The notes: a model not told the origin generated them from the sequence alone. A stretch of 10,531 bases of DNA from Woeseiaceae bacterium (GCA_022866645.1 JALHUQ010000286.1:1-10531), one strand, 5' to 3'; counted from the stretch's first letter, positions 1 through 7,085 are shown. Made by a program: numbers and translations.

Positions 1-41
1 AGCGCAAGAGTGTTGGATTTCGTTTTATTCATCATATTCAT
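1..41 (-). CDS. gspD: Probable start of type II secretion secretin GspD (partial)
   Basis: An open frame begins 12 bases after the gspC stop and runs off the left edge of the window. It has three closely spaced ATG codons (minus-strand starts at 41, 35 and 32) and reads about 13 codons, rich in Lys, Asn and Thr. That would fit the beginning of a signal peptide, but no family motif is visible. The identification rests on context: in type II secretion operons gspC is usually followed by gspD, the outer-membrane secretin. No clear ribosome binding site precedes any of the three ATGs, so the exact start is open. Another downstream gsp gene cannot be excluded. Confidence 0.42.
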   Translation of the reverse strand, partial: MNMMNKTKSNTLA

Positions 42-53
42 TGTGTTTGTTTT

Positions 54-980
54 TCATTGTGTTTGCTCGTCGCTGAGATCGAGCTGACTGGTTTTTAGAG
101 TCAGGGTTTCAATCTGGCCATCGCGGTCTATGCTGACAGTAACCTGTTCTGCGGTGCCGAGTGATTGAAATATTTGCATGGCCTGACTGGCATCCGATAG
201 TGCCTGCCCATCGATATCCGTGATGATGTCACCGGGACGAAGTCCGAGGGCAGCGAACTGTTTCCGGTCGCGCCCAGGATAGACCCGAAAGCCAACTTGC
301 TCTCCGCCGACGCGGTAGGGCGTTGGACGTATGACGTCTGTCAGCTTGGTTAGATTCTGCGCCACGACTGCCTGTATGCTCTGTGACTCGTCGAGTTCTT
401 GTCGGGTCGTTGTCGTCTCTCGCCGCACGCTACTGGCTGGTGCGTCTTCGAACTCACGCGGCAGCTTCAGGTTGGTCAGCATACCGTTCTCATTCAAGAC
501 GACGCGATCGGCATAGATGGCATGCAGGGTCGCGTTGTTGCCAACCGATTCGCCGATTATGTAAACCTCCTGGTCTTTGCCACCGTCGGAGATGATCGCA
601 ACAGAATATTTCGGAATATCAGACGCAACGGTACCGTTAAGAGTCAGGTTAACCAGTCGAGTGTCGGCCAAAACATCTTCCTGGGTGACAATCAATGCCG
701 GCCCGGAGGACGATTCGGCGTCGGCGATGCCGAAAATATGAGAATTGGCAATTGAGGTGACGTCCAGGGATGCTTTTGATGCCGATATCGGGTCCGGCAG
801 GGATTCCGGTAACGGAACCGAAACGCCAACGGCGCTCCCCGGTACAAGCATCCAGATCATCCGCGCGACCTGCCAGCCGATCAGTATGGCCAACAACAGG
901 CTCACAAAGGGCGGTAAAACCCTATTGACAGCGGCGCCGTCGAAATTTGCAATATTTGCCCAATTGGCTCTTGAAATCAT
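54..980 (-). CDS. gspC: Type II secretion system inner-membrane protein GspC
   Basis: GspC links the inner-membrane platform of the type II secretion machine to the outer-membrane secretin GspD. With the ATG at 980 the protein has 308 residues. A short cytoplasmic N-terminus is followed by one membrane helix at about 22-46. A Pro/Ser-rich stretch leads to the periplasmic homology region at about 77-172, with the HIFG and LTLNGT motifs typical of GspC. After a Thr/Glu-rich linker comes a C-terminal PDZ-like domain at about 222-298, containing the GLRPGDIITDIDG segment. The longest open frame starts two codons earlier at a TTG (986); ATG is preferred because neither start has a good ribosome binding site. 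The gene is divergent from clpS and probably first in a gsp operon. The start is less certain than the family. Confidence 0.88.
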   Translation of the reverse strand: MISRANWANIANFDGAAVNRVLPPFVSLLLAILIGWQVARMIWMLVPGSAVGVSVPLPESLPDPISASKASLDVTSIANSHIFGIADAESSSGPALIVTQEDVLADTRLVNLTLNGTVASDIPKYSVAIISDGGKDQEVYIIGESVGNNATLHAIYADRVVLNENGMLTNLKLPREFEDAPASSVRRETTTTRQELDESQSIQAVVAQNLTKLTDVIRPTPYRVGGEQVGFRVYPGRDRKQFAALGLRPGDIITDIDGQALSDASQAMQIFQSLGTAEQVTVSIDRDGQIETLTLKTSQLDLSDEQTQ

Positions 981-1026
981 ATTCAACGAAGCTATTAAAC
1001 GTACCTGGTTTAGCTATAACGTAGTG

Positions 1027-1042
1027 ACCCGATGATACGGGT
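1027..1042. repeat. Small inverted repeat in the gspC-clpS divergent region
   Basis: ACCCG at 1027-1031 and CGGGT at 1038-1042 form a perfect 5-bp inverted repeat around six bases. It ends on the first base of the predicted -35 of clpS and lies between two divergent genes, so it is placed like an operator half-site pair. The arms are short and could occur by chance. No regulator family is recognised. Confidence 0.25.
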
Positions 1043-1070
1043 TGAACTGCAGCACGAACAAGCAGATTAT
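1042..1070 (+). promoter_or_regulatory. Candidate sigma70 promoter for clpS-clpA
   Basis: TTGAAC at 1042-1047 (four of six matches to TTGACA) is separated by 17 bases from GATTAT at 1065-1070 (four of six matches to TATAAT). Transcription would begin near 1077, giving a leader of about 30 bases before the clpS ATG at 1108. No equally good promoter was found facing gspC. The call is by consensus match only. Confidence 0.4.
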
Positions 1071-1107
1071 TGACTTTTAAGCGAAAAATAGCACGCCAAG
1101 CTAGTGT

Positions 1108-1437
1108 ATGAGTGAACGACGGACCAACACAGAGAAGCGCGACGGATTTGATTTGGCGCTCGAAGAGGCACAACCGAAAGTTATGCCGCCGCCATTGTAT
1201 CGTGTCGTCCTGATCAACGATGATTTTACGCCTATGGAGTTTGTTGTGGATATTCTGGAGTCCGTATTCGGCATGCAACGGACGCGAGCGACACAAGTCA
1301 TGCTGGAGGTGCATACTAAAGGCAAGGGTATTTGCGGCGTATTTAACTACGAGATAGCCGAGACCAAGGTGGCGCAGGTCATGGCCATTGCGAATCAACA
1401 CCAACATCCGCTGCTTTGCACTATGGAAGAGTCCTGA
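1108..1437 (+). CDS. clpS: ATP-dependent Clp protease adaptor ClpS (N-degron reader)
   Basis: ClpS binds proteins with N-terminal Leu, Phe, Tyr or Trp and hands them to ClpA for degradation by ClpAP. The product has 109 residues, close to the 106 of E. coli ClpS, and the core aligns without gaps. An N-terminal tail of about 27 residues, expected to be flexible and needed for delivery, precedes the folded domain. Pocket residues are present: the NDD triad at 37-39, T41, M43 (gatekeeper position) and H69. The AETKV helix (84-88) and the C-terminal HPLLCT segment (100-105) are also family features. The ribosome binding site before the ATG is weak. clpA follows after 20 bases, so the two form an operon, as expected for adaptor and unfoldase. 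Confidence 0.97.
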   Translation: MSERRTNTEKRDGFDLALEEAQPKVMPPPLYRVVLINDDFTPMEFVVDILESVFGMQRTRATQVMLEVHTKGKGICGVFNYEIAETKVAQVMAIANQHQHPLLCTMEES

Positions 1438-1457
1438 ATGGAAAATGAGGCCCGAAA

Positions 1458-3731
1458 ATGTTGAGCAGTGAGCTCGAATTCTGTTTGAACGAAGCCTTTC
1501 AACGAGCGCGAGACTATCGTCACGAATTTATGACGGTTGAGCACCTGCTGTTGGCCCTGCTGGATATTCCGGCCGTCCACGAAATTCTAAAAGCATGTGA
1601 TGCGAACATACCGGAATTGCGCCGCCAACTGACGGAGTGCATCGACGAGCAGACGCCGAGGTTGCCTGACGAGGACCTTACCGAGGTGCAGCCGACCTTG
1701 GGATTTCAACGCGTGCTGCAACGCGCTGTTTTTCATGTGCAATCCAGCGGCAAGAAAGAGGTTACCGGTAGCAACGTCCTCGTCGCGATTTTTTCCGAGA
1801 AACAGTCGCAGGCGGTCTATTTTCTGAGTTTGCAGGATGTTTCCCGGCTGGACGTCGTCAATTTCATTTCGCACGGCCTGGCGCAGATACCCGGCGAGGC
1901 GATGAATGCACAGAACGAACCTCAGCATGAGTCGCAAGCCGAAGCAGAATTGTCGGCGCTGCAAAAGTACACCACCAACCTCAACGAACTTGCTCTGCAG
2001 GGCAAAATCGACCCGCTTATTGGCCGCGAGCTCGAAATCGAGCGCACTGTACAAATCTTGTGTCGCCGGCGTAAGAACAATCCGCTTTACGTTGGTGAGG
2101 CGGGCGTTGGCAAAACCGCCCTGGCCGAGGGGCTGGCCCGTATGATTACTGAGGAACGCGTCCCTGAAGTGTTGTCCAACAGCACGATATACGCGCTCGA
2201 TATGGGAACACTGATTGCCGGTACCAAATATCGCGGTGACTTTGAAAAACGCTTGAAGGGCGTTATCGCCGAGGTTCGAGAGGATCCAGGCGCTATACTT
2301 TTTATTGATGAAATTCATACTGTTATCGGAGCCGGTGCGGCTTCTGGCGGGGTCATGGACGCCAGCAACCTGATCAAACCCGTGCTTGCCAATGGCGATA
2401 TTCGCTGCATCGGATCGACAACTTACGCTGAGTATCGGGGCATATTCGAGAAAGACCACGCTCTGGCCCGGCGCTTTCAAAAGATCGATGTTCCTGAACC
2501 GAGCATTGAGGAAACCGTTGCCATTCTGAAAGGGCTCAAGACTCGTTTTGAGGAACATCACGGCGTCAAGTATGACAACCCGGCACTTGAAGCGGCTGCC
2601 CAGTTGGCGGCCAGACATATCAATGATCGTCACCTGCCTGACAAGGCCATCGACGTCATCGATGAGGCTGGCGCCAATCTGCGTCTAAAGCCCGCTGCCG
2701 AGCGTGGCAAGCGCGTTACCGTTCGAATGGTTGAGGCGATAGTCGCGAAGATGGCGCGGATTCCCGAGAAGAGTGTTTCCTCATCGGATCGAAACGCTTT
2801 GCGTACGATGGATCGCGATTTGAAGTTAACGATCTTCGGACAGGACAAGGCGATCGAGGCGCTGAGCGGCGCTATCAAAATGTCACGCTCCGGACTTCGA
2901 GACGAGGAAAAACCGATCGGTGCGTTCCTGTTTGCCGGTCCGACCGGGGTCGGCAAAACCGAGGTGACTCGCCAATTGGCGATGTTGATGGGGGTTGAGC
3001 TCCTGCGTTTCGATATGTCCGAGTATATGGAACGGCATACGGTGTCTCGTCTGATCGGCGCACCTCCCGGCTATGTCGGATTTGATCAAGGTGGCCTGTT
3101 AACGGAAGCGGTGAGCAAAAACCCGCATGCTGTTGTATTACTTGATGAAATAGAGAAGGCCCACCCGGAAGTATTCAACCTCCTTCTGCAGGTGATGGAT
3201 CACGGCACGCTGACCGATAACAACGGTCGCAAAGCAGACTTTCGCAACATTATTATTGTCATGACGACCAATGCGGGGGCCGAGGAAATGAGTCGCGCCT
3301 CAGTCGGATTCACCGAACAGGACCACAGCTCGGACGGCATGTCGATCATCAAAAAGAGGTTTTCGCCGGAATTTCGTAATCGACTCGACGCAATTATTCA
3401 GTTCGCTGCTTTGGATATTCAGTCGATCAGGCGTGTCGTCGACAAGCTGGTCGTAGAACTGGAAGCCAAGCTCGGCAACAACAACGTTACGCTGGAACTG
3501 GACGACAAGGCACGAGACTGGATTGCCAAACGTGGCTACGATCCGCTGATGGGCGCGAGGCCCATGGCACGCATAATTCAGGAACAGATAAAACGGCCAC
3601 TCGCAGAGGAGTTGCTATTCGGCAGTCTTGCGAAAGGCGGGCACGTGAAAATCGTCGTCGGCAAGGACGACAGTCTGGAGTTGAAATCTGAACCAGTGCT
3701 CAAAGAACTCGAGCACCTGCGGGGGAATTAG
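1458..3731 (+). CDS. clpA: ATP-dependent Clp protease ATP-binding subunit ClpA
   Basis: ClpA is the hexameric AAA+ unfoldase that threads substrates into the ClpP peptidase in the cytoplasm. The 757 residues match the usual length of 758. The N-terminal double Clp repeat (about 1-145) is the docking site for ClpS. The first ATPase module has Walker A GEAGVGKT at 213-220, Walker B ILFIDE at 280-285 and the arginine-finger segment ALARRF at 335-340. The second has GPTGVGKT at 494-501, VVLLDE at 559-564, an arginine finger in FRNRLD (639-644) and the sensor-2 motif GARP at 699-702. The ClpP-docking tripeptide, IGL in E. coli, is VGF at 616-618, so ClpP interaction is expected. The ATG at 1458 is supported by GAGG at 1447-1450, seven bases upstream. 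The last four bases overlap the end of convergent infA. Confidence 0.98.
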   Translation: MLSSELEFCLNEAFQRARDYRHEFMTVEHLLLALLDIPAVHEILKACDANIPELRRQLTECIDEQTPRLPDEDLTEVQPTLGFQRVLQRAVFHVQSSGKKEVTGSNVLVAIFSEKQSQAVYFLSLQDVSRLDVVNFISHGLAQIPGEAMNAQNEPQHESQAEAELSALQKYTTNLNELALQGKIDPLIGRELEIERTVQILCRRRKNNPLYVGEAGVGKTALAEGLARMITEERVPEVLSNSTIYALDMGTLIAGTKYRGDFEKRLKGVIAEVREDPGAILFIDEIHTVIGAGAASGGVMDASNLIKPVLANGDIRCIGSTTYAEYRGIFEKDHALARRFQKIDVPEPSIEETVAILKGLKTRFEEHHGVKYDNPALEAAAQLAARHINDRHLPDKAIDVIDEAGANLRLKPAAERGKRVTVRMVEAIVAKMARIPEKSVSSSDRNALRTMDRDLKLTIFGQDKAIEALSGAIKMSRSGLRDEEKPIGAFLFAGPTGVGKTEVTRQLAMLMGVELLRFDMSEYMERHTVSRLIGAPPGYVGFDQGGLLTEAVSKNPHAVVLLDEIEKAHPEVFNLLLQVMDHGTLTDNNGRKADFRNIIIVMTTNAGAEEMSRASVGFTEQDHSSDGMSIIKKRFSPEFRNRLDAIIQFAALDIQSIRRVVDKLVVELEAKLGNNNVTLELDDKARDWIAKRGYDPLMGARPMARIIQEQIKRPLAEELLFGSLAKGGHVKIVVGKDDSLELKSEPVLKELEHLRGN

Positions 3732-3946
3732 CGGCCGCGGTAGACGATGCGGCCTTTGCTCAGGTCGTACGGCGTTAGCTCGACGGTGACTTTGTCTCCC
3801 GTCAAGATACGAATGTAGTTCTTGCGCATCTTTCCTGAAATATGCGCAGTCACAATGTGACCGTTTTCGAGTTGTACTCGAAAGGTCGTGTTGGGCAGCG
3901 TCTCGTTTACAACGCCCTCCATCTGTAGGGCTTCTTCTTTCGCCAA
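3728..3946 (-). CDS. infA: Translation initiation factor IF-1, TTG start
   Basis: IF-1 binds the A site of the 30S subunit and works with IF-2 and IF-3 in start selection. The 72-residue product has the same length as E. coli IF-1 and is nearly identical over most of the S1-like OB fold, including HISGKMRKNYIRILTGDKV (34-52) and YDLSKGRIV (60-68). Aligning the conserved MAKE N-terminus puts the start codon at 3946-3944, which reads TTG. Upstream in the same frame the codons run CCC, ATT, ATA, GTA, AGA, TAC, CAC and then a TAG stop, so no ATG or GTG is available. The first internal ATG (residue 9) would remove conserved sequence. The upstream AGAG is a weak ribosome binding site, 11 bases away. 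The gene follows aat after 76 bases and converges on clpA with a 4-base overlap. Confidence 0.97.
   Translation of the reverse strand: MAKEEALQMEGVVNETLPNTTFRVQLENGHIVTAHISGKMRKNYIRILTGDKVTVELTPYDLSKGRIVYRGR
3733..3754 (+). terminator. GC-only hairpin just after the clpA stop, possible weak terminator
   Basis: GGCCGC (3733-3738) and GCGGCC (3749-3754) form a perfect 6-bp all-GC stem around a 10-base loop, followed by only three T residues on the plus strand. It begins one base after the clpA stop codon and lies within the last codons of infA on the other strand, where it encodes the two Gly-Arg pairs. The position suits termination of clpA transcripts, but the short T run makes intrinsic termination doubtful. 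The structure may simply follow from the IF-1 protein sequence. Confidence 0.3.
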
Positions 3947-3977
3947 GGGAATTATTACTCTGTAGTGCTAAAAGGCC

Positions 3978-4017
3978 GGCGCATTGTGCAGAAACAACGA
4001 TGGTAATGCAATGCGCC
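3978..4017. repeat. Perfect 9-bp inverted repeat between aat and infA
   Basis: GGCGCATTG at 3978-3986 is the exact reverse complement of CAATGCGCC at 4009-4017, with 22 bases between. It fills most of the 76-base gap between the aat stop and the infA start. Read in the direction of these genes, the stem is followed by GGCC and then four T residues. It could therefore be a weak terminator or attenuator after aat, or a structured leader of infA. On the plus strand it is followed by ATATTT and could catch read-through from clpA. No tRNA or riboswitch resemblance was seen. Confidence 0.55.
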
Positions 4018-4022
4018 ATATT

Positions 4023-4757
4023 TCAGTCGCGCAGCAATTCTGCGCAGGGTAACGGCGAGTCAGGCCAGCTGGTGAGTGGCGCGGCTGGCTCACAGGCCGA
4101 TACGAGGCGCTGCACAAACTCCCGTCGCGGAATGATCGTGGCGCCGAGGCTTGTCAGATGTCTGGAAACGACCTGACAATCCAGAATCTCGAGTTCACCC
4201 GCATTGAGGCGATTGGCAACATACAAGAGAGCGATTTTTGACGCGTTGGGCATCAAACTGAACATCGACTCGCCGAAAAAGGCTTTGCCGATCGCCAAGC
4301 CGTAAAGGCCACCCACAAGCTTTCCTGACTGCCAAACCTCGATGGAATGGGCCCAGCCCCGATCATGGAGGTCACGATACGCTTGCCGCATCGCTGCTGT
4401 AATCCAGGTTCCCTGCTGCGATCTCCGCGGACCGGCGCACTCACGCATGACGTCAGAAAACGTGGTGTTCACTCGCAATTCCGCTGTTGAGAGCCGTAGT
4501 TCGCGCCGCAGACGTCGTGAGACGTGGTAGTCGTCAGGCATGAATACGCATCTGGGGTCAGGCGACCACCACAGCAATGGTTGCCCCTCGTCATACCAGG
4601 GAAAAATTCCGTTTCGGTAGGCATATAGCAGTCTTTCTGCGCTAAGACTCCCGCCGGCCGCCAACAATCCATCGGGCTCGTCGAGCGCCGCCGAGACGGG
4701 GGGAAAGCAGTTCGGCGGATCATCCGGGCTGAGCCACGGTACTCGACCATTACTCAT
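4023..4757 (-). CDS. aat: Leucyl/phenylalanyl-tRNA-protein transferase Aat
   Basis: Aat moves Leu or Phe from aminoacyl-tRNA onto the N-terminal Lys or Arg of proteins, creating N-degrons read by ClpS. The product has 244 residues (E. coli 234). Family motifs appear in order: GIFPW (50-54), WWSPDPR (63-69), GTWIT (116-120), HSIEVW (137-142), GESMFS (162-167), DCQ (193-195) and SLGA (203-206). E163 and Q195 align with the residues described as catalytic in E. coli Aat (E156 and Q188). The ATG at 4757 is nine bases after the upstream gene's stop, and the possible ribosome binding site overlaps that stop, suggesting coupled translation. In Pseudomonas the arginyl/leucyl transferase gene ate (bpt) follows aat; here infA follows directly. 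Confidence 0.97.
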   Translation of the reverse strand: MSNGRVPWLSPDDPPNCFPPVSAALDEPDGLLAAGGSLSAERLLYAYRNGIFPWYDEGQPLLWWSPDPRCVFMPDDYHVSRRLRRELRLSTAELRVNTTFSDVMRECAGPRRSQQGTWITAAMRQAYRDLHDRGWAHSIEVWQSGKLVGGLYGLAIGKAFFGESMFSLMPNASKIALLYVANRLNAGELEILDCQVVSRHLTSLGATIIPRREFVQRLVSACEPAAPLTSWPDSPLPCAELLRD

Positions 4758-4766
4758 GCATGACGC

Positions 4767-5918
4767 TCACGATTCGCCAGCACGGTTCTTATACGGAGTA
4801 CGCGAGCCGACCGCATCCATGTAGCGATCAATATGTCGTCCTTCCTCGTCGAGGTACTGTTCGATGGCATGCGAAAACTGTGGGTGGGCGAGCCAGTGGG
4901 CCGACCAGGTAGAAGTCGGCGAGAATCCACGACTTATTTTGTGCTCTCCTTGTGTGCCGGGCTCGAACACTTGTTTTCCCGATTCGATGCAGTAATCGAT
5001 TCCCTGGTAGTAGCAGGTCTCGAAATGCAAAGCGTCGTAGTGTCCGTCGCTGCCCCAGTAGCGGCCGTACAGGTGGGTATCGCTCTCGAAGAAAATGGCA
5101 GCGGCCACGGCGGTGGAGTCGATTTCGGCGAGTACAACGAGGACTCCTTCGGGAATTTGTTCACTGAGGCCAAGAAAAAACGCCTCGTTGTAATACGGCA
5201 TCGCGCCGCGAATCATGAACGTGCGGCTGATCAGCCGATAAACCACCGCCCAGGTGCCAGCGTCAATCTGCGCTCCCCGTAGTCGCCGAAACCGGATGCC
5301 GCTCTCCGCAATCCGACGCCGGTCACGGCGGGCTTTTTTTCGCTTTACGGCGGTGAATGTCGCGAGGAAATCATCGAAACTCGAGTAATTGTCGTTATGC
5401 CAGTGAAATTGGCAGTCCTTGCGAATCAGGAATCCAGCGTTCGCGAGATGCGGCAAATCGGCAGCGGAGGGGAAAAGAACATGCAATGACGAGCATTCCG
5501 TATCGGATGCCAGAGTCACTGCAGCTTGCAGCAACGCGGCGGCAGCTTCGGTGTCGTCGGCGTCGCTCAGCAAGAGACGTCGGCTGGGCGCTGGCGTAAA
5601 CGGTACAGCAGAGACGAGTTTCGGATAATAACTCAGTCCCGCCTGATCATAGGCATTCGCCCACGCCCAGTCGAAAACAAATTCGCCCCAGGAATGGCTC
5701 TTCTCGTATAGCGGCATCGCTGCGCGCAGTCTTCCGCCATTTACGCTATCGGCGATCGTCAGATGGCGTGGTGACCAACCGAGTTCAGGCGATACACACG
5801 CAGTTTGTTCGCCTAACTGCAGAAATTCATGACGGAGGAATGGGACATCATTGCCGACAAGGCGATTCCAGTCGTCGCGAGCAATATCGGACATGCTGTC
5901 ATGGACGGTGACCTTCAT
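4767..5918 (-). CDS. FemAB/GNAT-like protein of the COG3146 (DUF482) family
   Basis: The 383-residue protein has no signal peptide or membrane helix and is probably cytoplasmic. It resembles the DUF482/COG3146 family, often labelled as a GNAT acyltransferase or 'peptidoglycan biosynthesis' protein and related in fold to the FemAB aminoacyl-tRNA-dependent transferases. Visible features are FHWHND (171-176), a strongly basic stretch KRKKARRDRRR (192-202), LYGRYWGSD (283-291), the HFETCYYQGIDYCI block (298-311) and the signature FEPGTQGEHKISRGF (318-332). The substrate is unknown. The ATG at 5918 is supported by GAGG seven bases upstream, and the trxB stop is only 15 bases away, so the gene is cotranscribed with trxB and aat. 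A role in modifying proteins or cell-wall precursors is inference from fold only. Confidence 0.85.
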   Translation of the reverse strand: MKVTVHDSMSDIARDDWNRLVGNDVPFLRHEFLQLGEQTACVSPELGWSPRHLTIADSVNGGRLRAAMPLYEKSHSWGEFVFDWAWANAYDQAGLSYYPKLVSAVPFTPAPSRRLLLSDADDTEAAAALLQAAVTLASDTECSSLHVLFPSAADLPHLANAGFLIRKDCQFHWHNDNYSSFDDFLATFTAVKRKKARRDRRRIAESGIRFRRLRGAQIDAGTWAVVYRLISRTFMIRGAMPYYNEAFFLGLSEQIPEGVLVVLAEIDSTAVAAAIFFESDTHLYGRYWGSDGHYDALHFETCYYQGIDYCIESGKQVFEPGTQGEHKISRGFSPTSTWSAHWLAHPQFSHAIEQYLDEEGRHIDRYMDAVGSRTPYKNRAGES

Positions 5919-5933
5919 GAGGACACCTCATGA

Positions 5934-6920
5934 TTACGTCGCAGCATCATCCGCAGCAGGCTGATCCTCAAGAGCATCGATGTATTTCTCCGCGTCAAGG
6001 GCCGCCATACAACCCGCACCCGCCGAAGTGATTGCCTGCCGATAGACCTGGTCCGCGACGTCACCGGCGGCGAAAACACCGGCTACGCTGGTTGCGGTCG
6101 CATCACCGGCGATACCGGATTTCACGACGATGTAACCATTCTTCATCTCGAGCTGTCCATCGAAAAGGCTGGTATTCGGTTTGTGGCCAATCGCAATAAA
6201 TACACCGTCGACATCGATATCCGTCATTGCTGCCTCATCCCCGGTGCTCCGAATTCGAATGCCGTTTACGCCTGCATCATCACCCAATACCTCGTCCAGG
6301 GCGCTATCCCAGAGAATTTCGACATTGCCGCCGCGCTCTTTCTCAAAAAGATGATCCTGCAGAATTTTCTCAGCACGTAATTCGTCGCGGCGATGAACCA
6401 GCGTGACTTTGGACGCTATGTTGCTCAGGTACAGTGCCTCTTCGACAGCCGTATTACCACCGCCGATGACAGCAACCGGCTTGCCACGATAGAAGAAGCC
6501 ATCGCAGGTCGCGCAGGCCGACACTCCTCTTCCTTTATAGGCCTCCTCAGACGGCAGTCCCAGATACATCGCCGTTGCGCCCGTCGAGATGATGAGTGCG
6601 TCGCAGGTGTAGGTGGCGCGGTCGCCCACCAGCCTGAAAGGCCGCTTCGACAGGTCCGCCGTATGGATGTGGTCGTTGATGACCTCGGTATTGAAACGCT
6701 GCGCATGGCGCAGCATACGTTCCATCAATGCCGGTCCCTGCAACCCTTCGACATCGCCAGGCCAGTTATCAACATCGGTGGTTGTCATTAGCTGGCCACC
6801 TTGCTCGATTCCTGTGACCATCACCGGTTTCAGGTTGGCGCGCGCCGCATAGACCGCTGCCGAGTATCCGGCGGGCCCGGAGCCCAGGATCAGAACCCGG
6901 CAATGTTTCAAGTCACTCAT
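5934..6920 (-). CDS. trxB: Thioredoxin-disulfide reductase
   Basis: TrxB uses NADPH and FAD to reduce thioredoxin in the cytoplasm. The product has 328 residues (E. coli 321). The FAD-binding glycine motif GSGPAG is at 13-18, the redox-active CATC at 136-139, the NADPH-binding GGGNTA at 153-158 with HRR (176-178) for the 2'-phosphate, and the second FAD motif FAAGDVAD at 283-290. The C-terminus ends in a short Ala/Asp-rich tail. The ATG at 6920 is the only start that keeps the conserved N-terminus. A weak GGA lies nine bases upstream and no convincing promoter was found. It is the first gene of the trxB-GNAT-aat unit. E. coli has lrp between trxB and ftsK; here no gene lies between them. Confidence 0.98.
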   Translation of the reverse strand: MSDLKHCRVLILGSGPAGYSAAVYAARANLKPVMVTGIEQGGQLMTTTDVDNWPGDVEGLQGPALMERMLRHAQRFNTEVINDHIHTADLSKRPFRLVGDRATYTCDALIISTGATAMYLGLPSEEAYKGRGVSACATCDGFFYRGKPVAVIGGGNTAVEEALYLSNIASKVTLVHRRDELRAEKILQDHLFEKERGGNVEILWDSALDEVLGDDAGVNGIRIRSTGDEAAMTDIDVDGVFIAIGHKPNTSLFDGQLEMKNGYIVVKSGIAGDATATSVAGVFAAGDVADQVYRQAITSAGAGCMAALDAEKYIDALEDQPAADDAAT

Positions 6921-7085
6921 GTATAATTTGTCCGAATCAAAGATGAAGCACAGAATCGCCCGCAGAAGGCCTTGATTGTGTTCCTTGGTGGAAGTTTCAA
7001 GGGACGTCTTTCAAGCACTGGGATGCGGGCAAGCTTTATGCGGAACTGAAGTATCTTGGGCTAGTGTAGGGAAAACAGAATCTTT
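6921..7085. other. Divergent trxB-ftsK intergenic region
   Basis: These 165 bases separate divergent trxB and ftsK and must hold both promoters, but no pair of -35 and -10 boxes matches well. Visible details are an AAGGCCTT palindrome at 6966-6973 and TTTCAAG twice, at 6995-7001 and 7009-7015. A plus-strand open frame of 40 codons between the stops at 6944-6946 and 7067-7069 has no ATG, GTG or TTG start. No LexA-type CTGT-N8-ACAG box was seen, although ftsK is SOS-linked in E. coli. Confidence 0.5.

Noticed and set aside
399..755. Open frames of 60-118 codons on the plus strand opposite gspC.
   Set aside because: They lie entirely inside a well-supported gene, show no motif and have compositions typical of antisense frames.
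1438..1464. ATG right after the clpS stop, giving an eight-codon frame overlapping the clpA start.
   Set aside because: Too short and without its own ribosome binding site; the GAGG inside it serves clpA.
1587..2633. A 348-codon minus-strand open frame opposite clpA.
   Set aside because: It lacks any domain pattern and overlaps the strongly conserved first ClpA ATPase module; a shadow frame.
3987..4015. Possible minus-strand promoter TTGCAT-17-CACAAT within the inverted repeat before infA.
   Set aside because: Only seven of twelve consensus matches, and most of these bases are already fixed by the inverted repeat.
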